From assembly GCF_021271205.1 (NCBI RefSeq), contig NZ_JAIWKS010000018.1, positions 1 through 53,533 on the forward strand: a stretch of DNA of 53,533 nt. The letters are read 5' to 3'. The notes below the pieces were generated by a model. That model was not told the origin of the DNA, did no database searches, and worked only from the letters and a program-made list of their open reading frames with translations. This DNA comes from Pseudomonas uvaldensis. Its GTDB lineage: Bacteria > Pseudomonadota > Gammaproteobacteria > Pseudomonadales > Pseudomonadaceae. Positions within the stretch are counted from its first letter, which is position 1. Each line of letters opens with the position of its first letter. The position numbers and the translations under genes are program-made. Of this stretch, positions 28,157-36,920 are shown piece by piece.

Positions 28157-28780
28157 ATGAATCGGCCGTATCCTCCATCATCCCTTGTTGAGTTGGCGGA
28201 CCTCACCAGCTTCGGTATCCGGCTTGCTCCGGCGCCCGAGGTGTGGGAATGGCTCCAAGCCGAGATCCTCGCCGACACCGGCAGTATCCACAACGAAGAT
28301 CATGCTCACCTGATAGACGCCGACGTGCGGGTCATGTGGGCATCGTCAGCATTCGAGAAGCAGGGCCGCACCGTCCTGGGCCAGGCCGAGCAGGTAGCGT
28401 TCCGCGCCGGTGGTTGGCAGAAGGCTCGGATGGAACAGCAGATGCGTGATTGGTTCGGCGATGTGCCGGCTTTCATCATCACCCTGGCTGCCGACTACTG
28501 CGCCCAGTGCAGCGACCTGGAGTTCTGCTCCCTGATCGAGCACGAGCTTTATCACCTGGCCCACGCCAAAGACAAATACGGCCAGCCAGCCTTCACCAAG
28601 GAAGGCGCACCCAAGATCGAGATGCGCGGCCACGACGTCGAAGAGTTCGTCGGTGTGGTCCGCCGCTACGGTGCGAGCCCTGACGTTCAAGCGTTGGTGG
28701 ATGCTGCAAACAGTCCTGCTGAGGTGGGGAAATTGAACATTGCGAGGGCCTGCGGAACCTGTCTGCTCAAGTCGGCCTGA
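28157..28780 (+). CDS. Putative phage metallopeptidase
   Basis: 207 residues from ATG 28157. Contains a zinc-protease HExxH-type motif, EHELYHLAH, and a nearby GHDVEEFVGVVRRYG, the features of the putative phage metallopeptidase family that often precedes small terminase genes. Two Cys in ADYCAQCSD could bind metal. Substrate and role are not known. The ribosome binding site GGGGG is very close to the ATG. Confidence 0.7.
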   Translation: MNRPYPPSSLVELADLTSFGIRLAPAPEVWEWLQAEILADTGSIHNEDHAHLIDADVRVMWASSAFEKQGRTVLGQAEQVAFRAGGWQKARMEQQMRDWFGDVPAFIITLAADYCAQCSDLEFCSLIEHELYHLAHAKDKYGQPAFTKEGAPKIEMRGHDVEEFVGVVRRYGASPDVQALVDAANSPAEVGKLNIARACGTCLLKSA

Positions 28781-28812
28781 TCCTTGACAGGACCTTGACG
28801 GAATAAACCCAT

Positions 28813-29289
28813 ATGGCAGCCCTGAAAGATGAGGTGAAGCGCTTCATTGTGCAGGCGTTGGCCTGCTTTGATACGCCCACGCAGGTAGTGCAGGCGGTCA
28901 AGGAAACATTCGGGATCGATGTAACTCGCCAGCAGTGCGAGCTGTACGACCCCACGAAGTATGCCGGTCGTGATCTTGGAGTGAAGTGGCGGACCGTATT
29001 CGAAGATACCCGCAAGCGTTTCCGCGAGGACACGGCTGAGATCCCGATTGCCAATCGCGCATTCAGGCTGCGCGGTCTGGGCAGGATGGCCGAGAAGGCC
29101 GAGAACATGCGCAACCTGGCCTTGACTGCCCAGCTTTACGAGCAGGCTGCCAAGGAGTGCGGCGACATGTACGTGAATCGCCGCCTCGAACCTGAAAAAC
29201 CCCTGGGCTCCCAGGCGGACCAGCAGCACGCAGTTGCTGAGTACACGCTGGAGCCAGATGAAAATGTCCCGACTACCCCGTACCTATGA
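28813..29289 (+). CDS. terS: Terminase small subunit (DUF2280 type)
   Basis: 158 residues. KDEVKRFIVQALACFDTPTQVV and the following helix-turn-helix (VKETFGIDVTRQQCELYD) match the DUF2280 group found before large terminases. It would bind the packaging site in phage DNA and hand it to the large subunit. A central coiled helix (AFRLRGLGRMAEKAENM) suits ring assembly. Overlaps terL by 32 bases. Confidence 0.8.
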   Translation: MAALKDEVKRFIVQALACFDTPTQVVQAVKETFGIDVTRQQCELYDPTKYAGRDLGVKWRTVFEDTRKRFREDTAEIPIANRAFRLRGLGRMAEKAENMRNLALTAQLYEQAAKECGDMYVNRRLEPEKPLGSQADQQHAVAEYTLEPDENVPTTPYL

Positions 29290-30583
29290 CCCGCCGGTAA
29301 AGCTGACGCCGAAACAGGCGAACATCTACGTCTGGGGTTATCAGCGCAACGCACGCTTCCGTGACGCGGTTTGCGGTCGCCGGTTTGGCAAGACCTTCCT
29401 CGGCAAGGCAGAGATGCGCCGCGCGGCGAGGCTGGCTGCCGAGTGGGGCGTTAGCGTCGAGGATGAGATTTGGTACGCCGCTCCGACTCAGAAACAGGCC
29501 CGCCGGGTTTTCTGGCGCCGCTTGAAGCAAGCGATCCCCCGCGAGTGGAGAGAGTGCAAGCCGAACGAGTCAGACATGCTGATCACGCTCAAGAGCGGTC
29601 ACCTGATCCGCTGCGTCGGCCTGGAAAACTACGATGATCTGCGCGGCTCCGGCCTGTTCTTTGTCCTGGTGGATGAATGGGCGGACTGCAAGTGGGCTGC
29701 GTGGGAGGAAGTCCTGCGGCCGATGCTGTCAACGTGTGAGTACGTCGTTCCAGGTGTTGGCAAGTGCAAGGGCGGCCATGCGTTGCGTATTGGCACCCCA
29801 AAAGGCTTCAACCACTGCTTCGACACCTACCGCGATGGGCAGCCTGGCGGCGAACCTGATCACAAGAGTTGGCTCTACACCTCGCTACAGGGTGGCAACG
29901 TTCCGGCTGAAGAGCTTGATGCGGCGCGCCGCAAGATGGACCCGCGAACGTTCCGGCAGGAGTATGAGGCCAGCTTCGAGAACTACGCCGGCGTCGTCTA
30001 CTACACCTTCAGTCGAAGCGAAAGCCGGACCAGCGAACGCATAAAGCCTGGAGAAGCGCTGCATATCGGCATGGACTTCAACGTCATGAAGATGGCCGCA
30101 GTTGTCTACGTGGTGCGCGAAGGGCTGCCGCTTGCTCTGGATGAGTTCCATTCAGTGCGCGATACGCCAGAGATGATCGAGAAGATCCAGGCGCGCTTCC
30201 CTGGTCATGGCATAGCGGTATATCCCGACGCCAGCGGTCAGAACACCAGCAGCAAGAATGCCAGCGAATCGGATCTGTCCCTGCTGCGTAAGGCTGGGTT
30301 CACTGTGATCGTGGACAGCCAGAACCCGGGCGTAAAAGACCGCGTCAACTCGCTCAACGCCATGCTGATGAATGCATATGGCGAGCGCAGGCTGAAGGTG
30401 AATATAGACCAATGCCCGCAACTGACTTTGTGCCTGGAGCGGCAGACCTATGACAAGCATGGCGATCCCGACAAGGACCCAAAAAAGGGTCATGACCACA
30501 TGAACGACGCCGCTGGCTACTTCATTGCCAAGCGCTACCCGATCAACGCCGACATGACAGCCACCCAGCCTCTGAGAATGTAA
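29258..30583 (+). CDS. terL: Terminase large subunit
   Basis: 441 residues from ATG 29258 (GGAG five bases upstream). Packaging motor: Walker A GRRFGKT (40-46), Walker B FFVLVDE (134-140) in the ATPase domain, and an RNase H-like nuclease with MDFNV (near 278), YPDASG and the C-terminal HDHMNDAAGY acid cluster. All expected motifs are present. Confidence 0.95.
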   Translation: MKMSRLPRTYDPPVKLTPKQANIYVWGYQRNARFRDAVCGRRFGKTFLGKAEMRRAARLAAEWGVSVEDEIWYAAPTQKQARRVFWRRLKQAIPREWRECKPNESDMLITLKSGHLIRCVGLENYDDLRGSGLFFVLVDEWADCKWAAWEEVLRPMLSTCEYVVPGVGKCKGGHALRIGTPKGFNHCFDTYRDGQPGGEPDHKSWLYTSLQGGNVPAEELDAARRKMDPRTFRQEYEASFENYAGVVYYTFSRSESRTSERIKPGEALHIGMDFNVMKMAAVVYVVREGLPLALDEFHSVRDTPEMIEKIQARFPGHGIAVYPDASGQNTSSKNASESDLSLLRKAGFTVIVDSQNPGVKDRVNSLNAMLMNAYGERRLKVNIDQCPQLTLCLERQTYDKHGDPDKDPKKGHDHMNDAAGYFIAKRYPINADMTATQPLRM

Positions 30584-30585
30584 CC

Positions 30586-31965
30586 ATGAGCAATAACCCA
30601 AGCGACACGCTCCCGGCCGTTGACGCCATGCGCAAGTACTGGGACGTGATTACTCCGCTTATGGGTGGAACGATGGCGATGCGTGCGGCAGGCAAGAGCC
30701 TTCTACCCCAGTATCCAGCCGAGGCTGACGAGTCGTACAAGGAGCGCCTGAGGCTGTCCACGTTGTTGCCGGCCTACTCGGAGACCGTCGGCAACATGAC
30801 CTCCAGGGTGTTTGCCGAGCCTTTGCAGGTCGGCGACGATGTTCCTGAGCAGCTCAAGGAAATGACCAAGGACATCGATCACGCCGGCAATGACCTGAAC
30901 TCGTGGGCCGTCGAATTCTTCCGTGAGGGCCTGAGCCATGGCCTGTGCCATGCGTTCATCGATCACCCAAGGGTGGAAGGAGTGCGGACCCAGGCTGAGG
31001 AAGTCGCGGCTGGGGTTCGCCCGTACGCAGTTATGGTGAAGCCTGATCAGTTGCTGGGCTGGAGGTCGAAAGGCGGCCAGCTCACCATGGTTCGCTACAT
31101 CGAAACCGTCGAGGAGGAGGACGGGGAGTTCGGCGCCAAGTGCGTCGATCAGATCCGCGTGCTTGAGCCTGGTTCCTGGCGCACGTACCGCATGGGCTCC
31201 AATGGCGGTGCCTGGGCGCTGCACGATGAAGGCACCAACAGTCTCAAGAAAATCTCCTGGGTGACGTTCTACACCGGTCGAACAGGCTTCATGACGGCAA
31301 AGCCGCCACTTCTGGAGCTGGCCCACCTCAACGTCAAGCATTGGCAGAGCCAGAGCGACCAGGACAACATCCTTCACGTCATCCGCGTGCCGATCCTGGT
31401 GCGCATCGGTGTGCAGGCCATGTTCGATAACCAGGGCAAGCCTGTGCCGCCTGAATTCAAGGTGGGTACCGGCGCACTGACTGACCTGCCAAAGGATGGC
31501 GACCTCAAGTACGTCGAGCACACCGGGGCGGCGGTAAAGGCGGGAAGGGAAGCGCTGCAGGACTTGCTCGACGAGATGCGCATGGCTGGTGCGAAGCTGC
31601 TCACGCCAGAAAAGAGCGCAACCAAGACCGCAACCCAGGCGGACGAGGAGGCAGCGCAGGAGTTGTCGCCGCTGGCAAGGATGGCAAACCACTTTGCTGA
31701 CTGCCTGGCCCAGCTTCTTCAGTTCATGGCCGACTACCGTGGTCTTGGCGATGGCGGCACGGTCGAGATGCGAGGCAACTTCGACGTGGACTACATGCCT
31801 GAAGTGTCGCTGCCGACACTCGTTGCTATGGCGAATGCCGGGATGCTGTCCAAGGAAACCCTGTTCGCTGAGATGCAGCGCCGCGGCGTTGTCAGCGATG
31901 AGTACGAATGGGCCACGGAACTGGCGAAGATCGAAGCCCAAGGCCCCGCAATCGGTACCCTGTGA
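30586..31965 (+). CDS. Portal protein (DUF4055 type)
   Basis: 459 residues, following terL by two bases. Contains ESYKERLRLSTLLPAYSETV, VFREGLSHGLCHAF-like and a C-terminal MAMANAGMLSKETLF-like segment typical of portals labelled DUF4055. Forms the dodecameric channel of the capsid vertex. Its stop overlaps the next start (TGATG). Confidence 0.85.
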   Translation: MSNNPSDTLPAVDAMRKYWDVITPLMGGTMAMRAAGKSLLPQYPAEADESYKERLRLSTLLPAYSETVGNMTSRVFAEPLQVGDDVPEQLKEMTKDIDHAGNDLNSWAVEFFREGLSHGLCHAFIDHPRVEGVRTQAEEVAAGVRPYAVMVKPDQLLGWRSKGGQLTMVRYIETVEEEDGEFGAKCVDQIRVLEPGSWRTYRMGSNGGAWALHDEGTNSLKKISWVTFYTGRTGFMTAKPPLLELAHLNVKHWQSQSDQDNILHVIRVPILVRIGVQAMFDNQGKPVPPEFKVGTGALTDLPKDGDLKYVEHTGAAVKAGREALQDLLDEMRMAGAKLLTPEKSATKTATQADEEAAQELSPLARMANHFADCLAQLLQFMADYRGLGDGGTVEMRGNFDVDYMPEVSLPTLVAMANAGMLSKETLFAEMQRRGVVSDEYEWATELAKIEAQGPAIGTL

Positions 31966-33038
31966 TGAAGACCGCCAACGAGAAGCTACTCGACAAGCTG
32001 ATCGGGCATGAGGTCGACCTGCAACACCTGAGCAACGCCCAGGTCGTGGCGATCATCAAGATCCTCAACAGCAAGGACGCCGAGCTGCGTGCGGCGCTGA
32101 TCGAGGCAATCGACAACCTCGGCGCTAATCTGTCGGTGGCCTCAGTGGATGCGGCACTGTCCTCTGTGCTGCGCCTGAACCAGTCCACGTTCGTGGAAGT
32201 GCGCCAGGCATTAGACCAGGCCACCGACGGCTTGATCAGCTATGAGATTGCCTTCCAGCAGGGCGCGCTACAGGCTGTTATCCCTGTCGTCGTGCAGGAG
32301 GCCTTCCCGATTGCGGCGGCGCAGTTCAGCCAGGTCAAGGCGGTTGCCCAGGCCAGGCCATTCCAGGGACGCCTGCTCCGGGAGTGGATGGATGGCATTG
32401 AGGCGTCTCGCGCCGCCTTGGTTCGTGATGCTGTGCGTGCTGGCGTGGTCGAAGGGCGAACCACTGCCGAAATCGTCCGCAACATCATGGGTACCCGGGC
32501 GGAGAAGTACGCCGACGGCATCCTGCAGAAGTCGCGCCGGGAGATCGAGGCCGTTGTCCGGTCTGCTGTTTCAAGCACGGCTGAGGCTGCAAGCGACAAG
32601 GCCTACGAGGCGAACAGCGACATCATCAGCCACGTTGAGTGGATCAGCACTCTTGATACCCGCACCTCGACCACCTGCCGAATCCGGGATCGGCTGCCCT
32701 ATACGCTTGGCACCTACTTGCCAATCGGGCACAAGATTCCCTGGCTGGCTGGCCCTGGGCGGATCCACTGGTGCTGCCGCTCGACCAAGCTGCCAATCCT
32801 CAAGAGCGCATCGAAGCTTGGATTCAGCGATGGCGCTACACGGGCCTCCATGGACGGCCAGGTGCCGCAGTCAACGACCTACGCCCAATGGCTGGGGAGG
32901 CAGTCAGCGGCACGCCAGGACGAGATCCTGGGCCCCGAGCGGGGAAAGTTGCTGAGGCAAGAGAAGCTCAAGCTCGACGACTTCTACAACGACAAAGGCA
33001 AGTTTCTGACGCTTGATGAGTTGAGGGAGCGGCTGTAA
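31965..33038 (+). CDS. Head morphogenesis protein (Mu gpF-like)
   Basis: 357 residues. The C-terminal half carries the Mu F minor-head signature: WISTLDTRTSTTCRIRD and PGRIHWCCRSTKLPIL, with Cys/His spacing as in that family. Expected to be a minor head component for early capsid assembly. The start is set by the TGATG overlap with the portal gene. Confidence 0.85.
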   Translation: MKTANEKLLDKLIGHEVDLQHLSNAQVVAIIKILNSKDAELRAALIEAIDNLGANLSVASVDAALSSVLRLNQSTFVEVRQALDQATDGLISYEIAFQQGALQAVIPVVVQEAFPIAAAQFSQVKAVAQARPFQGRLLREWMDGIEASRAALVRDAVRAGVVEGRTTAEIVRNIMGTRAEKYADGILQKSRREIEAVVRSAVSSTAEAASDKAYEANSDIISHVEWISTLDTRTSTTCRIRDRLPYTLGTYLPIGHKIPWLAGPGRIHWCCRSTKLPILKSASKLGFSDGATRASMDGQVPQSTTYAQWLGRQSAARQDEILGPERGKLLRQEKLKLDDFYNDKGKFLTLDELRERL

Positions 33039-33085
33039 TTCCCTGCGACACGAAATGCCGGCATTCGATTTTGTGCCGCAATCCA

Positions 33086-33112
33086 AGCCTCGCCAAGTGC
33101 GGGGCTTTTTTC
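33086..33112 (+). terminator. Terminator-like hairpin between head genes
   Basis: AGCCTCGC (33086-33093) pairs with GCGGGGCT (33099-33106, one G-U) and is followed by a T run. In a late operon under antitermination it may only tune expression. Confidence 0.7.
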
Positions 33113-33188
33113 TGCCTGCGGTTCGGATGGACGGGGCGACAAGGAGCCGGATGGCTCATCAACTGGCCGGATGGCCCAGAGAGACGAG

Positions 33189-33935
33189 ATGAAACTGAAG
33201 ACTGTTGAAGTGGATGGCAAGCAATACGCTGAGATCCAGGATGGCAAGCCTGTGTATGTCGAGGACGACGGCAAAGAAGTCGCCTTTGATGCCGTGGGCA
33301 CTCGCAGCACCATCACCCGCCTGAACGCTGAGGCCAAGTCTCACCGCGAACGCGCCGATGGTTTCGAGAAGGTCGCTAAGGCCTTCGAGGGCATCGACGA
33401 TGCCGCTGCCGCCAAGAAAGCCCTGGAAACCGTCGCCAACCTCGACGCCAAGAAGCTGGTGGATGCCGGTGAGATCGAGAAGGTGAAGGGCGAGATCAGC
33501 AAGGCCTTCCAGGCTCAACTGGATGAAGCCAATGGCAAGGCGCAGACACTCGAGCAGCAACTGTACTCCGAGAAGATCGGCGGCAGCTTCGCCCGCTCGC
33601 AGTTCATCGCCGAGAAGATGGCTATTCCGGCAGACATGGTTCAGGCAGCGTTCGGCAGCAACTTCAAGATCGAAGAAGGCAAGGTTGTCGCTTACGACGG
33701 CCAGGGCCAGAAGGTCTTCAGTCGTGCGCGCCCGGGCGAATTGGCCGACTTCAACGAAGCGCTTGAAACCCTCGTTTCGCAGTACCCCCATCGTGACCAC
33801 ATCCTCAAGAGCTCCGGCGCCAATGGCGGTGGCGCTCCCAATGGCGGTGGCCAGAACAAACCCATGAAGGGCAGCTTCGGCGGCTCCAAGGCTGAACGCC
33901 TGGAAGCCATCAAAGGCCTGACCGCAAGCGAATAA
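33189..33935 (+). CDS. Scaffolding-type protein
   Basis: 248 residues from ATG 33189. Begins with a small beta domain (TVEVDGKQYAEIQDGKP), then a long acidic-basic helix (about 50-120), a FARSQFIAEKMAIPADMVQ segment and a Gly/Asn-rich linker near 217-232. Position directly before the capsid gene and the helical composition suggest an assembly scaffold (DUF6651-like). Confidence 0.75.
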   Translation: MKLKTVEVDGKQYAEIQDGKPVYVEDDGKEVAFDAVGTRSTITRLNAEAKSHRERADGFEKVAKAFEGIDDAAAAKKALETVANLDAKKLVDAGEIEKVKGEISKAFQAQLDEANGKAQTLEQQLYSEKIGGSFARSQFIAEKMAIPADMVQAAFGSNFKIEEGKVVAYDGQGQKVFSRARPGELADFNEALETLVSQYPHRDHILKSSGANGGGAPNGGGQNKPMKGSFGGSKAERLEAIKGLTASE

Positions 33936-33944
33936 GGAGGCCCA

Positions 33945-34913
33945 ATGGCCCTTTCGAACATGAAGGTATTCAACGAATACCTAAAGCGCACCACCATCGA
34001 GACCCTGGCGCAGGACGTTGAGAAATTCAACGCCGCTTCGGCAGGTTCCATCCGCCTGACCACTCAGGGCATTGACGGCGACTTCTTGCAAGAGTCGTTC
34101 TGGGCTGGCCTGCATGGCGCTCAGCGTCGTGTTGATCGGTATGCTGCCAACGGAAACCAGGCCGCAACCCCTCTGGCCCAAAAGCAGTATGACTCCGTGA
34201 AAATCGCGGGCGGCTTCGGCCCCATTCTGTGGGAGCCGGCTCAGCTGTCGTGGGTGCAGAAGAACCCGGAGGAAGCGCTGGAAGTAATCAGCCGCAACCT
34301 GTCCGAAGCCATCATGTCGGACCAACTGAACACAGCCATTGCCGCCCTGGTGGCCGCGATCGGTAACCAGCCGTCCGCCACCAACGATGTTTCGGCTACC
34401 GCTGGCGTGAGCTACATCGCCATTAACAACGCCCATGCACTGTTTGGTGATGCATCGCAACGCTTGGTTGCCCAGGTCATGACCGGCGCGATGTACCACA
34501 AACTGCTGGGCCAGAACCTGGCCAACGCCGAAAAGCTGTTCACCTTCAGCGGTGTGCAGGTGGTCGACATCCTCGGCAAGGCGGTGATCATCACCGACGC
34601 CGCGGCTCTGTACGAGGCCGGCACGCCGAACAAGCAGAAGGTGCTGAGCCTGGCCGACGGTGCGGCGGTCGTGATGGATGGATCCGACCTGATCACCAAC
34701 ATCGAGACCTCCAACGGCAAGGAGCGTATCGAAACCACCATGCAGGCCGACTACACCTTCGGCCTCGGTCTCAAGGGTTACACCTGGGACACCGCCAACG
34801 GCGGCAAGTCGCCGACCAGCGCCGAGCTGGCCACCGGCACCAACTGGGATCTGGTTGCGAACAGCATCAAGGCCTCGGCTGGCGTTCTCACCATCGGCGA
34901 CGCAGCCCAGTAA
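33945..34913 (+). CDS. Major capsid protein
   Basis: 322 residues, preceded by AAGGAGGCCC. SNMKVFNEYLKRTTIETLAQ, AHALFGDASQRL and GLGLKGYTWD mark the coat-protein family that accompanies DUF4055 portals. No scaffold fusion or protease gene is present, so assembly would use the separate scaffold upstream. Codon use is strongly optimised (Asn AAC, Lys AAG). Confidence 0.85.
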   Translation: MALSNMKVFNEYLKRTTIETLAQDVEKFNAASAGSIRLTTQGIDGDFLQESFWAGLHGAQRRVDRYAANGNQAATPLAQKQYDSVKIAGGFGPILWEPAQLSWVQKNPEEALEVISRNLSEAIMSDQLNTAIAALVAAIGNQPSATNDVSATAGVSYIAINNAHALFGDASQRLVAQVMTGAMYHKLLGQNLANAEKLFTFSGVQVVDILGKAVIITDAAALYEAGTPNKQKVLSLADGAAVVMDGSDLITNIETSNGKERIETTMQADYTFGLGLKGYTWDTANGGKSPTSAELATGTNWDLVANSIKASAGVLTIGDAAQ

Positions 34914-34919
34914 TCAATA

Positions 34920-34935
34920 GCGCCCTTCGGGGCGC
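34920..34935 (+). promoter_or_regulatory. UUCG-capped hairpin after the capsid gene
   Basis: GCGCCC-TTCG-GGGCGC, a six-pair stem with the extra-stable UUCG tetraloop, ends 9 bases before AGGAGAAGG of the next gene. No T run, so it is an mRNA stabiliser or processing barrier rather than a terminator. Confidence 0.6.
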
Positions 34936-34953
34936 ATTCCCAGGAGAAGGGTA

Positions 34954-35232
34954 ATGTCCGAGAAAATCGTTTACGAGAAACACCCGGTAACTGCTGAACG
35001 CAAGGCTGAACTGCGCCAGAAGGGCTACAAGATCATCGACGCCAGGTTCGCGCCGGAGGACTACAAGCACCCGGAACCAATGAAGAAGGGGGCTTCGGGT
35101 GGTGACAAGCCGTCCAAGGGCCTGCGGGTCGAAGAGATCAAGGTGAAGCTGACCGAGAAAGGCATCCCGTTCGATGATAACGCCGAGCGTCCAGCCCTTG
35201 CCGAACTGCTCGACAAATCGGCTCAGGAGTAA
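34954..35232 (+). CDS. Small protein with HeH/SAP-like C-terminus
   Basis: 92 residues. RVEEIKVKLTEKGIPFDDNA and ALAELLDKSAQE form a helix-extended-helix segment as in HeH/LEM domains found in small phage head-tail genes. The first half is basic and helical. Between capsid and connector genes; exact role unknown. Confidence 0.6.
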   Translation: MSEKIVYEKHPVTAERKAELRQKGYKIIDARFAPEDYKHPEPMKKGASGGDKPSKGLRVEEIKVKLTEKGIPFDDNAERPALAELLDKSAQE

Positions 35233-35238
35233 AGCCCC

Positions 35239-35607
35239 GTGACGACTTACATCAGTGTTGAGCAGGTGGATGCCTTGCTGGGTGCCAACTGGACCACGGA
35301 AGACAAGAAGCCGCGCGCAGTGCTGATGGCGAACACCTGGCTTACTAATCTCGGTCTGCCAGAGTTCGACCCAGTGCCGGACGATGTTGTTCAGGCGGGC
35401 GCCGAGGTTGCCATGGAGGCGGCGGCCGGCAGGATCTACGGCTCGAAGGAAACAGGCGTGACGGAGAAGTCCGTGAGTGCCGACGGCGTGTCTAGCAGCA
35501 AGTCGTTCGCCGAATCATCCCGGACCATCAGTGCCGGCGAATCGTTCGCCCTGGCGCTGCTGTCCCATTACCTTGGCTCGGGCCAGGTCAAAGTCGTGAG
35601 GGGCTGA
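35239..35607 (+). CDS. Head-tail connector protein
   Basis: 122 residues from GTG 35239 (GGAG ten bases upstream). TYISVEQVDALLGANWTTEDKK, AEVAMEAAAGR and FALALLSHYLG give the all-helical gp6/DnaT-like connector pattern. It would join portal and neck. Confidence 0.7.
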   Translation: MTTYISVEQVDALLGANWTTEDKKPRAVLMANTWLTNLGLPEFDPVPDDVVQAGAEVAMEAAAGRIYGSKETGVTEKSVSADGVSSSKSFAESSRTISAGESFALALLSHYLGSGQVKVVRG

Positions 35608-35608
35608 T

Positions 35609-35992
35609 ATGGGACTGCGCGACGATCTACAGCGGGATCTGGTGGAAGCCTTTGATACCGACCTGGCCGATGCTGTGAGCCCTGTTGTTGGCATGCGCAA
35701 GGTTCAGGGTGAGTACGACCCGGACTCAGGCACGACGCCGGAAGTCATCACGACCTACGCCGGGCGCGGCGTGTTTGGCAGATACCTCGCCAAAGAGATC
35801 GATGGATCACTGATCCAGACCTCTGACGAAAAACTCACCGCCCTACAGAACGAGCTTTTCGTCACGCTGCTGGGTGAGCCCACCGAAATCCAGGCCATCC
35901 CTGAAATCGGCGACGTCATCGGCGGTAAGCGCGCAATTAACGTCAGCCAGGACCCTGCCAAAGCTACCTGGACAGTTCAATTGAGGAAATAG
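35609..35992 (+). CDS. Neck/head-closure protein candidate
   Basis: 127 residues, beta-rich after a short helix (LRDDLQRDLVEAFDTDLADA); TYAGRGVFGRYLAKEIDGSL and GEPTEIQAIPEIGDV suit a head-closure barrel. Placement between the connector and the gp10-like gene supports a neck role; family not firmly recognised. Confidence 0.6.
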   Translation: MGLRDDLQRDLVEAFDTDLADAVSPVVGMRKVQGEYDPDSGTTPEVITTYAGRGVFGRYLAKEIDGSLIQTSDEKLTALQNELFVTLLGEPTEIQAIPEIGDVIGGKRAINVSQDPAKATWTVQLRK

Positions 35993-35994
35993 CC

Positions 35995-36438
35995 ATGCCG
36001 CGCGGATCGCACATGACGGGGCGCTACGGCGGCAGGAGTGGAAGTTTCGAGTTGCAACTGGCTGAGTTTGCTGCGCAGGCGAAAGGCGCTATCGACGCGA
36101 GTCTGCGAGAAATCATCATTGAGCTTGGCGGGTCACTGATCCGGATGTCACCCGTTGATACGGGGCGATTCCGTGGAAATTGGCAGTTCAGCATCGCAGC
36201 GCCCGCCGGCGGCACCCTTGATGTGATAGATCCCACCGGGGCAGAGGCAACGGCGCGCCTTGTTGGCGAATCAATTGAGTTTCGCGCCGGAGCCACGGCT
36301 TTCATCGTTAACAACCTTCCGTATGCAATTCCGCTCGAGTACGGACACTCCGATCAAGCCCCGGGCGGGATGGTGCGCATCACCCAGGCCCGCTTCCAGC
36401 AAATCGTGCTGGAGGCCATCAGGAACAACCAGGTATGA
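35995..36438 (+). CDS. Tail component, HK97 gp10-like
   Basis: 147 residues. SLIRMSPVDTGRFRGNWQ is the conserved core of the HK97 gp10 family of minor tail-completion proteins, followed by PYAIPLEYGHSDQAPGGMV. Overlaps the next gene by ATGA. Confidence 0.82.
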   Translation: MPRGSHMTGRYGGRSGSFELQLAEFAAQAKGAIDASLREIIIELGGSLIRMSPVDTGRFRGNWQFSIAAPAGGTLDVIDPTGAEATARLVGESIEFRAGATAFIVNNLPYAIPLEYGHSDQAPGGMVRITQARFQQIVLEAIRNNQV

Positions 36439-36851
36439 GCCACAAGATCATTCGCTCCCTGCTGGAGGCTCGCCTCAAGGCCTGGGCGGCGGCCCGAACG
36501 CCTGCGCTGCGCATCGCCTACCAGAACGTGCCATTCACTCCGAACAGCGGTGAAACGTACCTTAGGGCTTTTCTGCTCCCCGCCGGGACCGACAGCAACG
36601 ACCTGGCCGGCGCGCACCGGCTCTACACCGGACTGTTTCAAATCACCATTGTGACGCCGGCCGGCAATGGTCCTGCCGGCGCAGAGACGATCGCCGACGA
36701 GCTCGCCGTGCTGTACCCCCTTAACTATCGACTGACTCGCGACGGGCTGACGGCCCTTGTGATGACCCCGGTTGAGCCCGGGCCCGAACAGGCAGAAGAC
36801 ACGTCATTCACCTTGCCAGTGTCGTTTCAGTACCGAGCCGATACCAACTAA
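36435..36851 (+). CDS. Tail terminator (DUF4128 type)
   Basis: 138 residues. LLEARLKAWAAARTPALRIAY and FLLPAGTDSN with a beta-rich second half are as in DUF4128 tail-terminator proteins, which cap the tail tube and set its length. Position just before the tail tube gene agrees. Confidence 0.78.
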   Translation: MSHKIIRSLLEARLKAWAAARTPALRIAYQNVPFTPNSGETYLRAFLLPAGTDSNDLAGAHRLYTGLFQITIVTPAGNGPAGAETIADELAVLYPLNYRLTRDGLTALVMTPVEPGPEQAEDTSFTLPVSFQYRADTN

Positions 36852-36873
36852 TCCGCCCATTGGGCAAACCCAG

Positions 36874-36895
36874 AACCCGCCTTTGAGCGGGTTTT
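36874..36895 (+). terminator. Terminator-like hairpin before the tail tube gene
   Basis: AACCCGC (36874-36880) pairs with GCGGGTT (36887-36893), then TTTG. The ribosome binding site AGAGG of the tube gene follows shortly. Confidence 0.6.
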
Positions 36896-36920
36896 GTCAT
36901 TTCTGCATAGAGGAATCCCC

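Noticed and set aside
33815..33860. Gly/Asn codon repeats in the scaffold gene as a tandem repeat element
   Set aside because: Simple codon repetition in a flexible linker.
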